Assembly (NCBI RefSeq): GCF_902170785.1
Contig: NZ_CABHYG010000009.1
Location: 426,560 to 490,559 of the forward strand
Reading direction: 5' to 3'
From: Yersinia proxima
GTDB lineage: Bacteria; Pseudomonadota; Gammaproteobacteria; Enterobacterales; Enterobacteriaceae
DNA length: 64,000 bases
The notes beneath the pieces were generated by a model, which saw only the letters and a program-made list of their open reading frames with translations, ran no database searches and was not told where the DNA came from. Position 1 is the stretch's first letter. Each line of letters opens with the position of its first letter. Shown one piece after another: positions 29,923 through 39,596 of this stretch. A program made the translations under genes and the position numbers.

Positions 29923-31935
29923 TTAAGATATAGCGATGAACTGTTGGCGCAGTTGATGCACTTGATCGCGTAATTCTGCCGCCTGCTCAAACTCAAGATT
30001 TTGCGCGTGGGTGTACATCTTCGCTTCCAACTCACGGATTTTCTGATCAAGCGCTTTCGGTGGCAGAGATTGGTAGTTGTTGGTGTCGGCCACTTTGCCA
30101 CCCCGACCTTTGCCTTTGCCACGGCTAGAAGGTTGGCCCAGTTGCAGAATATCGCCAATCTTCTTGTTTAGCCCTTGTGGAATAATGCCGCGCTCTTCAT
30201 TGTATGCCTGTTGTTTGGCCCGACGCCGTTCCGTTTCACCAATAGCTTTTTCCATTGAGGCGGTAATTCTGTCGCCATAAAGTATGGCTTTACCATTCAG
30301 GTTACGAGCTGCCCGGCCAATGGTCTGGATCAACGAACGCTCAGAACGCAGGAAACCTTCTTTATCAGCATCAAGGATGGCGACGAGAGAGACCTCCGGC
30401 ATATCCAGCCCTTCTCGCAGTAGGTTGATCCCCACCAGCACATCAAACTCACCCAAACGCAAATCACGGATAATCTCTACGCGCTCTACGGTATCAATAT
30501 CCGAATGCAGATAACGTACCCGCGCACCATGCTCTTCCAGATACTCGGTTAAGTCCTCTGCCATTCGTTTGGTCAGCGTAGTCACCAGTACCCGCTCGTT
30601 TATTGCAGCACGGATACGGATCTCTGACAGCAAATCATCCACCTGTGTGGCTACAGGGCGTACCTCAATTAATGGATCGAGCAAGCCGGTTGGACGCACG
30701 ACCTGGTCGATAACTTCGCCACCGGATTTTTCCAGCTCATATTTGCCCGGCGTGGCTGAAACATAGATAGTTTGTGGTGCCAGCGCTTCAAACTCTTCAA
30801 AACGCATTGGGCGGTTATCCAGCGCCGAGGGTAGCCGGAAGCCATATTCCACCAATGTTTCTTTACGTGAGCGGTCACCTTTGTACATGCCGCCAATTTG
30901 CGGGATGGTGACGTGGGATTCATCCACAATCAGCAGGCCATCTGCTGGCAGATAATCAAATAGTGTTGGCGGCGGCTCTCCCGGCCCACGCCCCGAGAGA
31001 TAACGGGAATAGTTTTCGATACCGGAGCAGTAACCCAGCTCATTCATCATTTCGAGATCAAACTGAGTTCGCTGGGTAATGCGCTGTTCTTCGATCAATT
31101 TGTTGTTAGCTAGTAGCACTTTACGCCGCTCTGCCAGCTCGACTTTGATCTCTTCCATCGCCTGTAAAATACGCTCCCTCGGGGTAACGTAGTGCGTTTT
31201 AGGGTAAACAGTAAAACGTGGAACTTCATGTTGTAGCTGGCCGGTTAGCGGATCAAATATAGATAACCGTTCCACTTCCTCATCAAATAACTCTACCCGC
31301 AGTGCCCATTCATCTGACTCTGCCGGGAAGATGTCGATAACTTCGCCACGCACCCGGAAAGTGCCACGCTGAAACACCTGGTCGTTGCGGCTATATTGCA
31401 ATTCTGACAATCGCCGCAGAATAGAACGCTGATCGATGATCATGCCCTTGGTCAGATGCAGCATCATTTTCAGGTATAAATCCGGATCACCCAGGCCATA
31501 AATGGCAGAGACCGAGGCCACCACCACCACATCGCGCCGCTCCAGCAGAGCCTTGGTAGCCGATAGCCTCATTTGCTCGATATGCTCGTTTACCGAGGCG
31601 TCTTTCTCGATAAAAGTATCAGAGCTTGGTACATAAGCCTCTGGCTGATAGTAGTCATAATACGAGACGAAATACTCCACTGCATTCTCGGGAAAGAACT
31701 CTTTCATCTCGCCATAAAGCTGTGCGGCCAGGGTTTTGTTGGGTGCTAATACCATTGTGGGACGATTCAGGTCAGCAATAACATTGGCTACTGTAAAAGT
31801 TTTGCCCGAGCCGGTTACCCCCAACAGTGTTTGATGAGCCAGACCATTTTCCAGCCCCTCCTCCAGTTTCCGGATCGCCTCAGGCTGATCACCTGCTGGC
31901 TTAAACTCAGAATGTAGTTTGAATGATTTACTCAT
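29923..31935 (-). CDS. uvrB: Excinuclease ABC subunit UvrB
   Basis: This 670-residue nucleotide excision repair protein receives damaged DNA from UvrA and recruits UvrC. Walker A GVTGSGKT lies near residue 40. The damage-probing beta-hairpin segment [21 protein letters not shown] is near residues 91-111. The helicase motifs VDESH, SATPG, and the QTIGRAARN loop near 545 are intact. A UVR domain ([20 protein letters not shown]) closes the C-terminus. The start [11 protein letters not shown] at 31935 fits E. coli UvrB; the upstream reading from 32007 has no support. A LexA box lies 81 bases upstream. Confidence 0.96.
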   Translation of the reverse strand: MSKSFKLHSEFKPAGDQPEAIRKLEEGLENGLAHQTLLGVTGSGKTFTVANVIADLNRPTMVLAPNKTLAAQLYGEMKEFFPENAVEYFVSYYDYYQPEAYVPSSDTFIEKDASVNEHIEQMRLSATKALLERRDVVVVASVSAIYGLGDPDLYLKMMLHLTKGMIIDQRSILRRLSELQYSRNDQVFQRGTFRVRGEVIDIFPAESDEWALRVELFDEEVERLSIFDPLTGQLQHEVPRFTVYPKTHYVTPRERILQAMEEIKVELAERRKVLLANNKLIEEQRITQRTQFDLEMMNELGYCSGIENYSRYLSGRGPGEPPPTLFDYLPADGLLIVDESHVTIPQIGGMYKGDRSRKETLVEYGFRLPSALDNRPMRFEEFEALAPQTIYVSATPGKYELEKSGGEVIDQVVRPTGLLDPLIEVRPVATQVDDLLSEIRIRAAINERVLVTTLTKRMAEDLTEYLEEHGARVRYLHSDIDTVERVEIIRDLRLGEFDVLVGINLLREGLDMPEVSLVAILDADKEGFLRSERSLIQTIGRAARNLNGKAILYGDRITASMEKAIGETERRRAKQQAYNEERGIIPQGLNKKIGDILQLGQPSSRGKGKGRGGKVADTNNYQSLPPKALDQKIRELEAKMYTHAQNLEFEQAAELRDQVHQLRQQFIAIS

Positions 31936-32015
31936 GAATTTGCTACCCGCCGGAGAAATACAAACTGTCAGGAGGCTAATTATGAAAGCCCCATAGATTT
32001 TTGCCACTGTTATGA

Positions 32016-32035
32016 TACTGGATATAAAACCAGCT
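32016..32035. promoter_or_regulatory. LexA (SOS) box of uvrB
   Basis: TACTGGATATAAAACCAGCT contains CTG-N10-CAG with a TA-rich centre, the LexA operator pattern. It is placed as in E. coli uvrB, a classical SOS gene. Confidence 0.85.
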
Positions 32036-32582
32036 TAAAACACCCAATTACCGGAATTTTTTTCACAACAACATGGTATGCATGGTTACAGTGAGATGTG
32101 GATAGCATTTGCACCCTAAAAGTATTTTTATCCCCAGCAGTTAACATCAACACATTATTGAGAGTTAATTGATTAAAGATCATCCATCTATGCTGGCTAT
32201 GTTTTTTGAGTACTTGATTTTAAATAACTCGTTGAAAAAATACATTTTTATTAAAAAGTCGAGAATCCGGACAACAGGAGCCAAAGCCGCGTCCTCTCTC
32301 GTCTGCCATCAGTTTTCTATGGCTAATGCACAAGGTTATCCACAGGAATGGTGGATAACTCATTCAACCCCACGAGAGCCGTGCGTTGGCGAAAAGCAGG
32401 ACTTCGCGGTGTAATAGTGACAAACTGGCTTTTTTAGTGTTTTTTTTACATTTTTATTTCACCGCATATTTCAATTAGTGCTAACAAATCTATTTGCTAA
32501 TTCTATATTTTTAATTCTTTCTATTAGGCTACTCAGCTGCGCCGTAAGTACGGTACTTTTATTGCACCATTATTTTCTCTAT

Positions 32583-32599
32583 AGCACTGCTTGAGTGCA
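32583..32599. promoter_or_regulatory. NtrC-type enhancer site upstream of the urtE-like gene
   Basis: AGCACTGCTTGAGTGCA holds GCAC-N7-GTGC exactly as in the NtrC consensus. A half-site with the 12-mer TGCACCATTATT, shared with the urtA upstream region, lies 20 bases earlier at 32563. The centre is about 150 bases upstream of the predicted sigma-54 start point. Confidence 0.65.
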
Positions 32600-32715
32600 A
32601 TAAATGCCCCACCACCACTGCCCCTCCTGCCGCTTTCATTGTTTTAGTTTCCTCGCGCGCGCTAAAAACATTTACAGCCCGTTAACATACAAATTTTATC
32701 TCCACTCATCGCAAT

Positions 32716-32732
32716 CTGGCTCAAGAATTGCT
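32716..32732 (+). promoter_or_regulatory. Sigma-54 promoter of the urtE-like gene
   Basis: CTGGCTCAAGAATTGCT has TGGC-N7-TTGC, the invariant -24/-12 elements and spacing of sigma-54 promoters. Transcription would start near 32743, leaving a leader of about 145 bases before the ATG. The remaining sequence from 32036 to 32888 shows no convincing gene; two short ORFs there have no codon pattern or ribosome site. Confidence 0.65.
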
Positions 32733-32888
32733 TCATATACTGATACTTGCAACCACTCGCTAGAAATGTGGTGTTTTATGCAGTGCTGCCGCTACCAGGT
32801 ATGCAGATTTGCTGGTTAATCCTTCACTAGCCGTTACAGAACACCGGGATACCTGTGAACAACTGAGATCGACTGAGGAGAAGCACTG

Positions 32889-33596
32889 ATGCTGAGTTTA
32901 ACCGCTGTAAATCAATACTATGGTCAAAACCATATTCTGTGGGATATCAATCTGGAGATTCCCCGCGGCCAATGTACCTGCCTGATTGGGCGAAATGGTG
33001 TAGGGAAAACCACATTAATTAATTGCATCATGGGCCATCTGCCTATTATGAGTGGCACTATGACCTGGCAGCCGAACCATGAACCACCGCAGAACTTGTT
33101 ACAGCAACCTGTTGAGGGGCGTACTGCGTTGGGTATCGGCTATGTTCCGCAAGGGCAACAGATATTCTCCCAAATGAGTGTTGAGGAGAATATGTTGATA
33201 GCCGTGCTCGCTGGACATAAATCACGCCATATTCCAGGCTGGATTTTTGAGTTGTTTCCCCTGTTATATGACAAACGTCATCAACGGGGTGGAGAACTTA
33301 CCCGTTACCAGCAGCAACAGTTGGCGATTGCCCGCGCGCTGGTCGCCGAACCTGAATTGCTTATTCTTGATGAGCCAGGTAACGGTACGTTGCCGCCGCT
33401 GAGTGAGGACATCGGTAATATCCTGCAAAAACTTAGCCGTAGTCTTGGCATGACGGTATTGTTAGTCGAGCATCGATTACCGTTTATTCAACATGTTGCA
33501 GATAGATTTTGCTTGATGGCAGGTGGGCGAAATGTGGCGCAAGGTACATTAGATCAATTGGATGAAAATATGATTATTGAGCATTTGGCCAGTTGA
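32889..33596 (+). CDS. Orphan UrtE-like ABC transporter ATP-binding protein
   Basis: This 235-residue protein follows the UrtE/LivF pattern: VNQYYGQNHILWDINLEI start, Walker A GRNGVGKTT near residue 36, IGYVPQGQQIFSQMSVEENM near 97-116, and Walker B LLILDEPGNG near 162. The signature is degraded: LTRYQQQQLAIARAL replaces the usual LSGGQQQQLAIGRAL. The post-Walker-B segment (TLPPLSEDIG) differs from the UrtE form (IQPSIIKDIG-like). GAGGAGAAG lies upstream of the ATG. It stands alone, 29 kb from urtABCD, behind NtrC/sigma-54-type signals. It could be the UrtE subunit of that transporter, or a diverged paralogue with low ATPase activity. Confidence 0.8.
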   Translation: MLSLTAVNQYYGQNHILWDINLEIPRGQCTCLIGRNGVGKTTLINCIMGHLPIMSGTMTWQPNHEPPQNLLQQPVEGRTALGIGYVPQGQQIFSQMSVEENMLIAVLAGHKSRHIPGWIFELFPLLYDKRHQRGGELTRYQQQQLAIARALVAEPELLILDEPGNGTLPPLSEDIGNILQKLSRSLGMTVLLVEHRLPFIQHVADRFCLMAGGRNVAQGTLDQLDENMIIEHLAS

Positions 33597-33648
33597 GATG
33601 GCTCAATACTACTGTGGGTGGCACCCGATTTGTGTCAGACGAAATAGT

Positions 33649-33675
33649 GGGCTAATAACAGGTATTAGCCCTTTT
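33649..33675 (+). terminator. Terminator of the urtE-like gene
   Basis: GGGCTAATA pairs perfectly with TATTAGCCC (9 bp, 5-base loop), followed by TTTT. It lies between the urtE-like gene and the convergent bioD. Confidence 0.75.
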
Positions 33676-33708
33676 AGGCACCAAATGGCTAAAAATCCGT
33701 ATTTACCT

Positions 33709-34422
33709 TTAATCTGGGCGGCGGTGCACTGCCAATAAACTCAGATCCAGATAGCGACCAAGATCACGTCGCTCTGTTACAGGAGAAGTGGCCAAATCCG
33801 TAAGATGGGGAACAATCCCTAGTAACGGTGCGTTTATCATCCGTTTCAGTGTTGCCAGGTATTCCGTTTGCCGCCGTCCTGCCGGTATCACCTCATTTGC
33901 CACCCAGCCTGCTAAAGATAACCCCGCTTGCTTAATCGCCAAAGCCGTCAACAGAGCATGATTGATACAGCCCAGTTTTACCCCAACAACCATTATCACT
34001 GGCAATTGTTCCTGCTGCACCCAATCGGCAAACATCACCTGTGACGAAAGTGGCGTAAACCAGCCCCCCGCCCCTTCGACCAATATCCAGTCAGCTGATT
34101 GCTCAAGTTGGCGTAAGCCTTGTGATAAGACCGGCAAATGAATCTCCTGCCCTTCACTGACACTAGCAATATGTGGCGAAGTCGCCTCCTGCAGTGTCAG
34201 CGGATTCACCTGTGCATAAGACAATGTTTGAGTGCTGTTCGCCTGTAATGCCAGCGCGTCACTGTTACGCAAACCATCGGCTGTCATCTGGCTGCCAGAT
34301 GCTACCGGCTTATAACCGGCGGTACGGAAGCCCTGGAGGGCTGCGGCTTGCAACAATGCACAACTGGCAACAGTCTTACCGACATCGGTATCTGTGCCGG
34401 TGATAAACCAACGTTTAATCAC
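33709..34422 (-). CDS. bioD: Dethiobiotin synthetase BioD
   Basis: This 237-residue ATP-dependent carboxylase closes the ureido ring to give dethiobiotin. P-loop GTDTDVGKT lies near residue 8. KPVASG near 37, VEGAGGWFTPLS near 110 and VVGVKLGCINHALLT near 135 are conserved active-site segments. A GTG start at 34422 places KRWFITG exactly as KRYFVTG in E. coli BioD. An ATG at 34437 would add five residues. It overlaps the end of bioC by eight bases and is the last gene of bioBFCD. Confidence 0.93.
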   Translation of the reverse strand: MIKRWFITGTDTDVGKTVASCALLQAAALQGFRTAGYKPVASGSQMTADGLRNSDALALQANSTQTLSYAQVNPLTLQEATSPHIASVSEGQEIHLPVLSQGLRQLEQSADWILVEGAGGWFTPLSSQVMFADWVQQEQLPVIMVVGVKLGCINHALLTALAIKQAGLSLAGWVANEVIPAGRRQTEYLATLKRMINAPLLGIVPHLTDLATSPVTERRDLGRYLDLSLLAVHRRPD

Positions 34423-35227
34423 GATAAATAACCCCATAAACTAAATGGTAACTCAGCGGGTAGTAACCAGATTGCATGCTATACACCTGCTGCAAGGCCA
34501 TGAGGCGCTTACGACCATTCAACCCAGCCTCACGCCCTTGATGTAAATGCGTGGCACCAATGCCCTGTAGTGAGCGCATAAGGGCGATGACATTCGGAAA
34601 CTGTTGCTGATATATCTGCGGTGTCAGGGTATGGCGATATCTCTGACAAGCTGCGCTGATATGCTGAAATGAGAGGAAATCATTCACATGCCGCTTACCA
34701 TCAACTTGTTGCCACGCCTGCCCCAATTCATCCAGAGAGCCGTCGGCCAGAGTGGAAAACAGGATGATCCCCCCTGGACGAGTGACTCGATACAGTTCAG
34801 CCAGCGCCACAGATAAATCGGTGCACCACTGCACCGCTAAATTGCTAAAACAGATATCAACGGATTGATCTGGCAGCGGAATATTCTCAATATCCCCAAG
34901 AAGGTAGTCATCGGCAGCTTTGTGCTGACGGGCGTGCTCCAACATGCCAGCAGCCAGATCCAATGCCAAAACCTGCTTACCACGCTCACGCCAAAGACGG
35001 CTGAAATGCCCAGTACCACAGCCTGCATCCAACACAGACATCCCCGGATGTTGCCCCCCAAGAGCCAACAGAACCTCACCGGTTTTCCGTTGCAAATCGG
35101 CGGCGGTATCGTAACTGCCAGCTGCTCGACTAAAAGCCGCGGCAATTGCCAGTTTATTCACTACTGGTTGATTTACCGTGGGTTTACTTATCCCTGCTGA
35201 CTGTACATTTTCAGCGGCTAACGCCAT
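34415..35227 (-). CDS. bioC: Malonyl-ACP O-methyltransferase BioC
   Basis: This 270-residue SAM methyltransferase disguises malonyl-ACP as a methyl ester to prime pimelate synthesis. The SAM site is [15 protein letters not shown] with [41 protein letters not shown] and an [12 protein letters not shown] substrate region follow. The start at 35227 (MALAAEN) has GGAGG at ideal distance and lies inside the end of bioF. The reading from 35275 would overlap bioF further. Confidence 0.93.
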   Translation of the reverse strand: MALAAENVQSAGISKPTVNQPVVNKLAIAAAFSRAAGSYDTAADLQRKTGEVLLALGGQHPGMSVLDAGCGTGHFSRLWRERGKQVLALDLAAGMLEHARQHKAADDYLLGDIENIPLPDQSVDICFSNLAVQWCTDLSVALAELYRVTRPGGIILFSTLADGSLDELGQAWQQVDGKRHVNDFLSFQHISAACQRYRHTLTPQIYQQQFPNVIALMRSLQGIGATHLHQGREAGLNGRKRLMALQQVYSMQSGYYPLSYHLVYGVIYRD

Positions 35228-36362
35228 ATAGCACCTCCAGCAGACGATCAATATCTTCACTCTGATGGGCGGCACTCAGGGTAATACGCAATCTTGCGCC
35301 ACCGGGAGGAACTGTCGGCGGGCGAATGGCGGTGACCCATAATCCCGCAGTGCGTAGCTGCTCTGCCAATGCCACTGTCTGTTGATTGTCGCCGACCAAG
35401 AGTGGCTGAATGGCCGTTTCAGATGCCCCTAATTGCAGCGGCAAATCTGCCGCACCACAGCGAAATTGTGTAATGCGTTGCTGGAGGAGTTGGCGCAAAT
35501 CATCACCTTGCTGAATACGTAGTAGCGCGGCTTGTAGAGCACAGGCCTGCGCCGGTGGCATTGCGGTGCTGTAAATCAGGTGGCGAGCATATTGCAGCAA
35601 GTATTCAGCTACCGGTTCCTGACACAACACCGCCGCACCACTCAAGCCAAACGCCTTACCAAAAGTCACCACCAGCAGTTCAGGTTTCACTCCTTGCAAC
35701 TCACAACTTCCCCGCCCCGCAGCCCCTCGCACGCCGATACCATGAGCGTCGTCCACCAATAACCAGCCCCCCGCAGCCGCCGTATGTTGCTGTATAGCCG
35801 CCAACGGTGCGCTGTCGCCATCCATGCTAAAAACACCTTCTGTCACCACCAAAGTTTGGCCTGAACACGGCTTATTAAGCAGTTTTTGCAGTGAATCAGG
35901 TTGATTGTGAGCAAAACGCCGAAGTTGCGCCGGAGAGTGCGCAGCAGCTTCCAGCAAAGAGGCATGGCTGAGTTTATCGGCCAAAATTCGGTCATCAGCG
36001 GCGGTTAACGCCGTTAATACGGCCTGATTGGCGGCAAAGCCGGAGATAAACAACAGGGCACGTGGATAACCCAACCAGTCAGCTAATTGTTGCTCCAATT
36101 GGGCATGAGGCAAGCTATAGCCCGTAACATGACCGGAACCGCCGCTCCCCACGCCATAGCGCTGCGCCCCTTGCTGCCAGGCCGCAATCACCGCAGGATC
36201 CTGACTCAATCCCAAATAGTCATTGCTGGAAAAATTGAGATATTGCTGTACACCAGTTTGTAACCAGCGCCCATTCGCGCCGTCATTCACCTGACGACGA
36301 CGATACGCCGCCGCCTCACGCCGCTGTTGCAGGCCGAGATCTATTTTGTTCTGCCAGCTCAT
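35211..36362 (-). CDS. bioF: 8-amino-7-oxononanoate synthase BioF
   Basis: This 383-residue PLP enzyme condenses pimeloyl-ACP with alanine. It has [13 protein letters not shown] near residue 45, [12 protein letters not shown] near 73, [11 protein letters not shown] near 203 and the PLP lysine in [17 protein letters not shown] near 230-246. Length matches E. coli BioF (384). Its start overlaps the bioB stop by one base. Confidence 0.95.
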   Translation of the reverse strand: MSWQNKIDLGLQQRREAAAYRRRQVNDGANGRWLQTGVQQYLNFSSNDYLGLSQDPAVIAAWQQGAQRYGVGSGGSGHVTGYSLPHAQLEQQLADWLGYPRALLFISGFAANQAVLTALTAADDRILADKLSHASLLEAAAHSPAQLRRFAHNQPDSLQKLLNKPCSGQTLVVTEGVFSMDGDSAPLAAIQQHTAAAGGWLLVDDAHGIGVRGAAGRGSCELQGVKPELLVVTFGKAFGLSGAAVLCQEPVAEYLLQYARHLIYSTAMPPAQACALQAALLRIQQGDDLRQLLQQRITQFRCGAADLPLQLGASETAIQPLLVGDNQQTVALAEQLRTAGLWVTAIRPPTVPPGGARLRITLSAAHQSEDIDRLLEVLYGVSR

Positions 36363-37414
36363 CAGTGGGCCGCGTTATAAAATTGAACCGAGTCTTCGGG
36401 TGAGGAATCACCATGCAATAATTGCTCGGTCAAAGCCTGTTGCTGTTCGCGATCACCGTGCTGTGTTGCGGTTTGCTGCGGGTTCAGCCCCAATTTACGG
36501 AATAGCTGTAAATCTTTATCTTCTTCCGGATTCGGCGTGGTAAGTAATTTACAGCCGTAGAAAATAGAATTAGCCCCAGCCATAAAGCACATGGCTTGCG
36601 TTTGTTCATTCATCTGCTCACGGCCAGCAGAGAGTCGCACATAGGAGGTTGGCATCATAATGCGGGCAACCGCGATGGTGCGAATAAACTCGAAAGCATC
36701 CACATCATCGTTATTTTCCAGCGGTGTGCCTTTCACTTTGACCAGCATGTTGATCGGCACGCTTTCCGGTGGTTTCGGCAAATTCGCCAGTTGCACCAGC
36801 AATCCGGCACGGTCACGAACAGTTTCGCCCAACCCAACAATGCCGCCGGAACAGACTTTGATCCCGGCATCGCGCACTTCGCTTAGGGTATCAAGTCGCT
36901 CCTGATAACTGCGGGTGGTAATGATGCTGCCGTAGAATTCCGGCGAGGTATCCAGATTGTGATTGTAATAATCTAATCCGGCGTCTGCCAAACGGTGGGC
37001 TTGCTGCTTGTCCAAAGTCCCCAAGGTCATGCAGGTTTCCATGCCCATCGCCTTGACGCCTTCGACCATTTTTTCCAGATAAGGCATATCGCGCTCATGC
37101 GGGTTTTTCCAGGCCGCCCCCATACAAAAACGGGTGGAACCCGCAGCTTTGGCTTTTTTCGCGGATTCCAGCACTTGCTCGACCTGCATTAACCGCTCAC
37201 TTTCCAGCCCGGTTTTGTAACGCGAACTCTGTGGACAATATTTGCAATCCTCCGGGCAAGCACCGGTTTTAATCGACAATAAAGTACTGACTTGAACCTG
37301 GCGTGGATCAAAATGCTGACGATGAATCTGCTGAGCTTCAAATAATAAATCCAGCAAAGGTTTTTCAAACAGGGCCTGGGCTTGCCCGACTGTCCAGCGA
37401 ATAGAATTTGCCAT
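36362..37414 (-). CDS. bioB: Biotin synthase BioB
   Basis: This 350-residue radical SAM enzyme inserts sulfur into dethiobiotin. The cluster motif CPEDCKYC is at C53, C57 and C60, as in E. coli. [12 protein letters not shown] near residue 150, GGIVGLGE near 192 and the RLSAGRE segment near 258 (the 2Fe-2S Arg) are intact. It is the first gene of bioBFCD and is divergent from bioA across the BirA operator. Confidence 0.96.
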   Translation of the reverse strand: MANSIRWTVGQAQALFEKPLLDLLFEAQQIHRQHFDPRQVQVSTLLSIKTGACPEDCKYCPQSSRYKTGLESERLMQVEQVLESAKKAKAAGSTRFCMGAAWKNPHERDMPYLEKMVEGVKAMGMETCMTLGTLDKQQAHRLADAGLDYYNHNLDTSPEFYGSIITTRSYQERLDTLSEVRDAGIKVCSGGIVGLGETVRDRAGLLVQLANLPKPPESVPINMLVKVKGTPLENNDDVDAFEFIRTIAVARIMMPTSYVRLSAGREQMNEQTQAMCFMAGANSIFYGCKLLTTPNPEEDKDLQLFRKLGLNPQQTATQHGDREQQQALTEQLLHGDSSPEDSVQFYNAAH

Positions 37415-37470
37415 TACGGCTTCTCCAAAGAAGAGAAAAAAGTGTCGTCAGTGTAAATAAACTCGATATA

Positions 37471-37504
37471 CTGTCAACCATTCTTGAATCATTTTGGTTT
37501 ACAA
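37471..37504. promoter_or_regulatory. BirA (biotin repressor) operator between bioB and bioA
   Basis: CTGTCAACC and GGTTTACAA form an imperfect inverted repeat separated by exactly 16 bases. They match the E. coli bioO half-sites TTGTAAACC and GGTTTACAA with two changes in the left half. The 99-base gap between the divergent bioB and bioA starts leaves room for the face-to-face promoters that BirA-biotinyl-AMP represses. Confidence 0.85.
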
Positions 37505-37513
37505 CTCATTCTC

Positions 37514-38791
37514 ATGACACCTTCTGACCTGGCTTTTGATCAACGCCACATCTGGCATCCCTACACTTCAATGACTGACCCGCTGCCCTGCTATCCGGTA
37601 ATTGCAGCCGAAGGTGTTGAGCTGCAACTGGCCGATGGCCGACGTTTGATTGATGGCATGTCTTCATGGTGGGCGGCCATTCACGGATACAACCACCCGG
37701 CACTGAATCAGGCGGCACATCAACAGTTGGATAAAATGTCGCATGTGATGTTTGGCGGAATTACCCATCCGCCAGCGGTGAAACTTTGCCAACAACTGGT
37801 CGCCATGACCCCACCTACGCTGGAATGCGTGTTTCTGGCCGATTCTGGCTCGGTGGCGGTCGAGGTTGCGCTGAAAATGGCATTACAATACTGGCAGGCA
37901 AAAGGGGAACGGCGGCAGCGGATTTTGACCCTGCGCCACGGCTATCATGGCGATACCTTCGGCGCGATGTCAGTGTGTGATCCGCAGAATTCTATGCACA
38001 GTTTGTATCAAGGTTATTTAGCTGAAAATCTGTTCGCCACCGCGCCACAAAGCCGCTTTGATGAGGCATGGAACCCAGAAGACATCACCGATTTTGCTGC
38101 GATGATAGCAAAACACGCCAATGAGATTGCGGCGGTAATTTTGGAGCCAATAGTGCAAGGTGCTGGCGGGATGCGTATCTATCACCCCGCCTATCTGCGA
38201 GAGGTAAGGGCCTTGTGCGATCAACATGATATTTTGTTGATCGCTGATGAAATCGCCACAGGTTTTGGCCGCACCGGCAAACTTTTTGCCTGTGAACATG
38301 CGCAAATCGTGCCGGATATTCTCTGTTTGGGTAAGGCACTAACTGGCGGCTATTTGACCTTATCCGCCACACTGACTACCCGCAAAGTAGCAGAAACTAT
38401 CAGTAACGGTGATGCTGGGTGCTTTATGCATGGGCCGACATTTATGGCAAACCCGCTGGCTTGCGCAGTGGCCTCGGCTAGTTTAAATTTATTGGCAGAG
38501 AATCGCTGGCAGCAGCAAGTGGCCGCCATCGAAATTCAACTGAAACAAGCACTGCTACCCTTGATAAAACATCAGGCAGTAGCTGATGTGCGGGTATTAG
38601 GGGCCATCGGTGTGGTGGAAATGAAAGAACCGGTTAACGTCGCTCGCCTGCAACGCCGTTTTGTTGAACAAGGGGTGTGGGTCAGGCCTTTTGGCAAGCT
38701 GATTTACCTGATGCCACCTTATATTATCTCATCAGAAGCATTAACCCGACTGACAAATGCGGTGGCAGGTGCGGTAGAAAATCACAGTTAA
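37514..38791 (+). CDS. bioA: Adenosylmethionine-8-amino-7-oxononanoate aminotransferase BioA
   Basis: This 425-residue class III PLP aminotransferase uses SAM as amino donor to make 7,8-diaminononanoate. It has [13 protein letters not shown] near residue 9, [13 protein letters not shown] near 51, [16 protein letters not shown] near 112, [13 protein letters not shown] near 243 and the PLP lysine in [10 protein letters not shown] near 274. The start [14 protein letters not shown] at 37514 aligns with E. coli BioA. The reading from 37484 would run into the operator region. Confidence 0.96.
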   Translation: MTPSDLAFDQRHIWHPYTSMTDPLPCYPVIAAEGVELQLADGRRLIDGMSSWWAAIHGYNHPALNQAAHQQLDKMSHVMFGGITHPPAVKLCQQLVAMTPPTLECVFLADSGSVAVEVALKMALQYWQAKGERRQRILTLRHGYHGDTFGAMSVCDPQNSMHSLYQGYLAENLFATAPQSRFDEAWNPEDITDFAAMIAKHANEIAAVILEPIVQGAGGMRIYHPAYLREVRALCDQHDILLIADEIATGFGRTGKLFACEHAQIVPDILCLGKALTGGYLTLSATLTTRKVAETISNGDAGCFMHGPTFMANPLACAVASASLNLLAENRWQQQVAAIEIQLKQALLPLIKHQAVADVRVLGAIGVVEMKEPVNVARLQRRFVEQGVWVRPFGKLIYLMPPYIISSEALTRLTNAVAGAVENHS

Positions 38792-38800
38792 CCTTGTACT

Positions 38801-39103
38801 TTAAGCCAATATTTGCAAGCCGCGTTTATCAACGATAGATAATAATTTTAGGGCTGAAGAACTGGGAATGGTTTCACCCCGCTCCCATTTTTGGACAGCC
38901 TTCTTACTGACATTAAGATAGAGCGCGAAAATAGGTTGGCTAACCTTTTCTCGCTCTCTTATGGCTTTAATATCATTAGGTGAATAATTTTTTACTGGAT
39001 CAATACATTGGGCATCAAAGTCTTGCATTGTTACCGTATCGATAAAACCGGCTTCATGCAGGCTTTGTATCTCCTGATGGATTGAAGATAAAATTTTACT
39101 CAT
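38801..39103 (-). CDS. Helix-turn-helix antitoxin (HigA/NadS-like)
   Basis: This 100-residue protein has an XRE-type helix-turn-helix in its second half (IKAIREREKVSQPIFALYLNVSKKAVQKWERGE, about 44-76), followed by PSSSALKLLSIVDKRG. This is the pattern of antitoxins paired with RelE-like toxins of the HigB type. The toxin gene precedes it with a four-base overlap, the reverse of most toxin-antitoxin pairs and typical of higBA. It probably neutralises the toxin and represses the pair. Confidence 0.8.
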   Translation of the reverse strand: MSKILSSIHQEIQSLHEAGFIDTVTMQDFDAQCIDPVKNYSPNDIKAIREREKVSQPIFALYLNVSKKAVQKWERGETIPSSSALKLLSIVDKRGLQILA

Positions 39104-39471
39104 CGGTACACCTTACGTAGTTTGTTACTGGCAACCAGTGTTTGCAGGTCACCCTCAGTAAAATTAAAATAAACCTTTGCTAATGCTCTGAACGCCAATA
39201 ACTCTTTTATGGTTATGTTATCCCGTTCATTTTTGGTAAATCCATACAGCAGAAATACGTTTTTACCACTTCGAAATGCGACAATAACCCGATAACTCCC
39301 GCGCTTACCTTGCCCCTTTCTGGCGATACGTTTCTTGTATAGGCCATTTCCCAGAGTGACATCTATCAGACCTTTATCCATCTCAGAAACGGCATCTTTT
39401 ATATCCTGATCCGCAATCCCTTCTTTTCGGATAAAAGAGGTAAAACCTTGACTGAGAAAAATGTCCGTCAT
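39100..39471 (-). CDS. RelE/HigB-like toxin
   Basis: This 123-residue basic protein has the RelE/HigB-like layout: LYKKRIARKGQGKRGSYRVIVAFRSGKNVFLLYGFTKNERDNI near residues 44-86, with a final Lys/Arg-rich helix. Related toxins cleave ribosome-bound mRNA. AAAGGA lies upstream of the ATG. The pair lies between bioA and pgl, which suggests an acquired module. Whether it is active cannot be told from sequence. Confidence 0.78.
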   Translation of the reverse strand: MTDIFLSQGFTSFIRKEGIADQDIKDAVSEMDKGLIDVTLGNGLYKKRIARKGQGKRGSYRVIVAFRSGKNVFLLYGFTKNERDNITIKELLAFRALAKVYFNFTEGDLQTLVASNKLRKVYR

Positions 39472-39490
39472 AAATTCCTTTCATCATCCT

Positions 39491-39507
39491 ATACCCTTAA
39501 GGGGTAT
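39491..39507. promoter_or_regulatory. Palindrome upstream of the toxin-antitoxin pair
   Basis: ATACCCTTAAGGGGTAT is a perfect 6-5-6 inverted repeat placed 20 bases before the toxin start codon. It is a natural candidate for the autorepressor operator bound by the HTH antitoxin. Confidence 0.5.
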
Positions 39508-39562
39508 GACCGCAATCATCCTGATTGCTAAATGGACATGGCTTTTCATAACTACTTAATAT

Positions 39563-39590
39563 AAAAACGGCCCTTTCAGGCCGTTAAGTT
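39563..39590 (-). terminator. Terminator after pgl
   Basis: On the minus strand AACGGCC pairs with GGCCGTT (7 bp, 6-base loop), followed by TTTTTATAT. It lies just beyond the pgl stop and separates it from the toxin-antitoxin promoter. Confidence 0.7.
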
Positions 39591-39596
39591 AATCAT

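Noticed and set aside
32169..32819. Two short plus-strand ORFs upstream of the urtE-like gene
   Set aside because: They have no ribosome site, atypical composition and no recognisable sequence, and one overlaps the predicted sigma-54 promoter.
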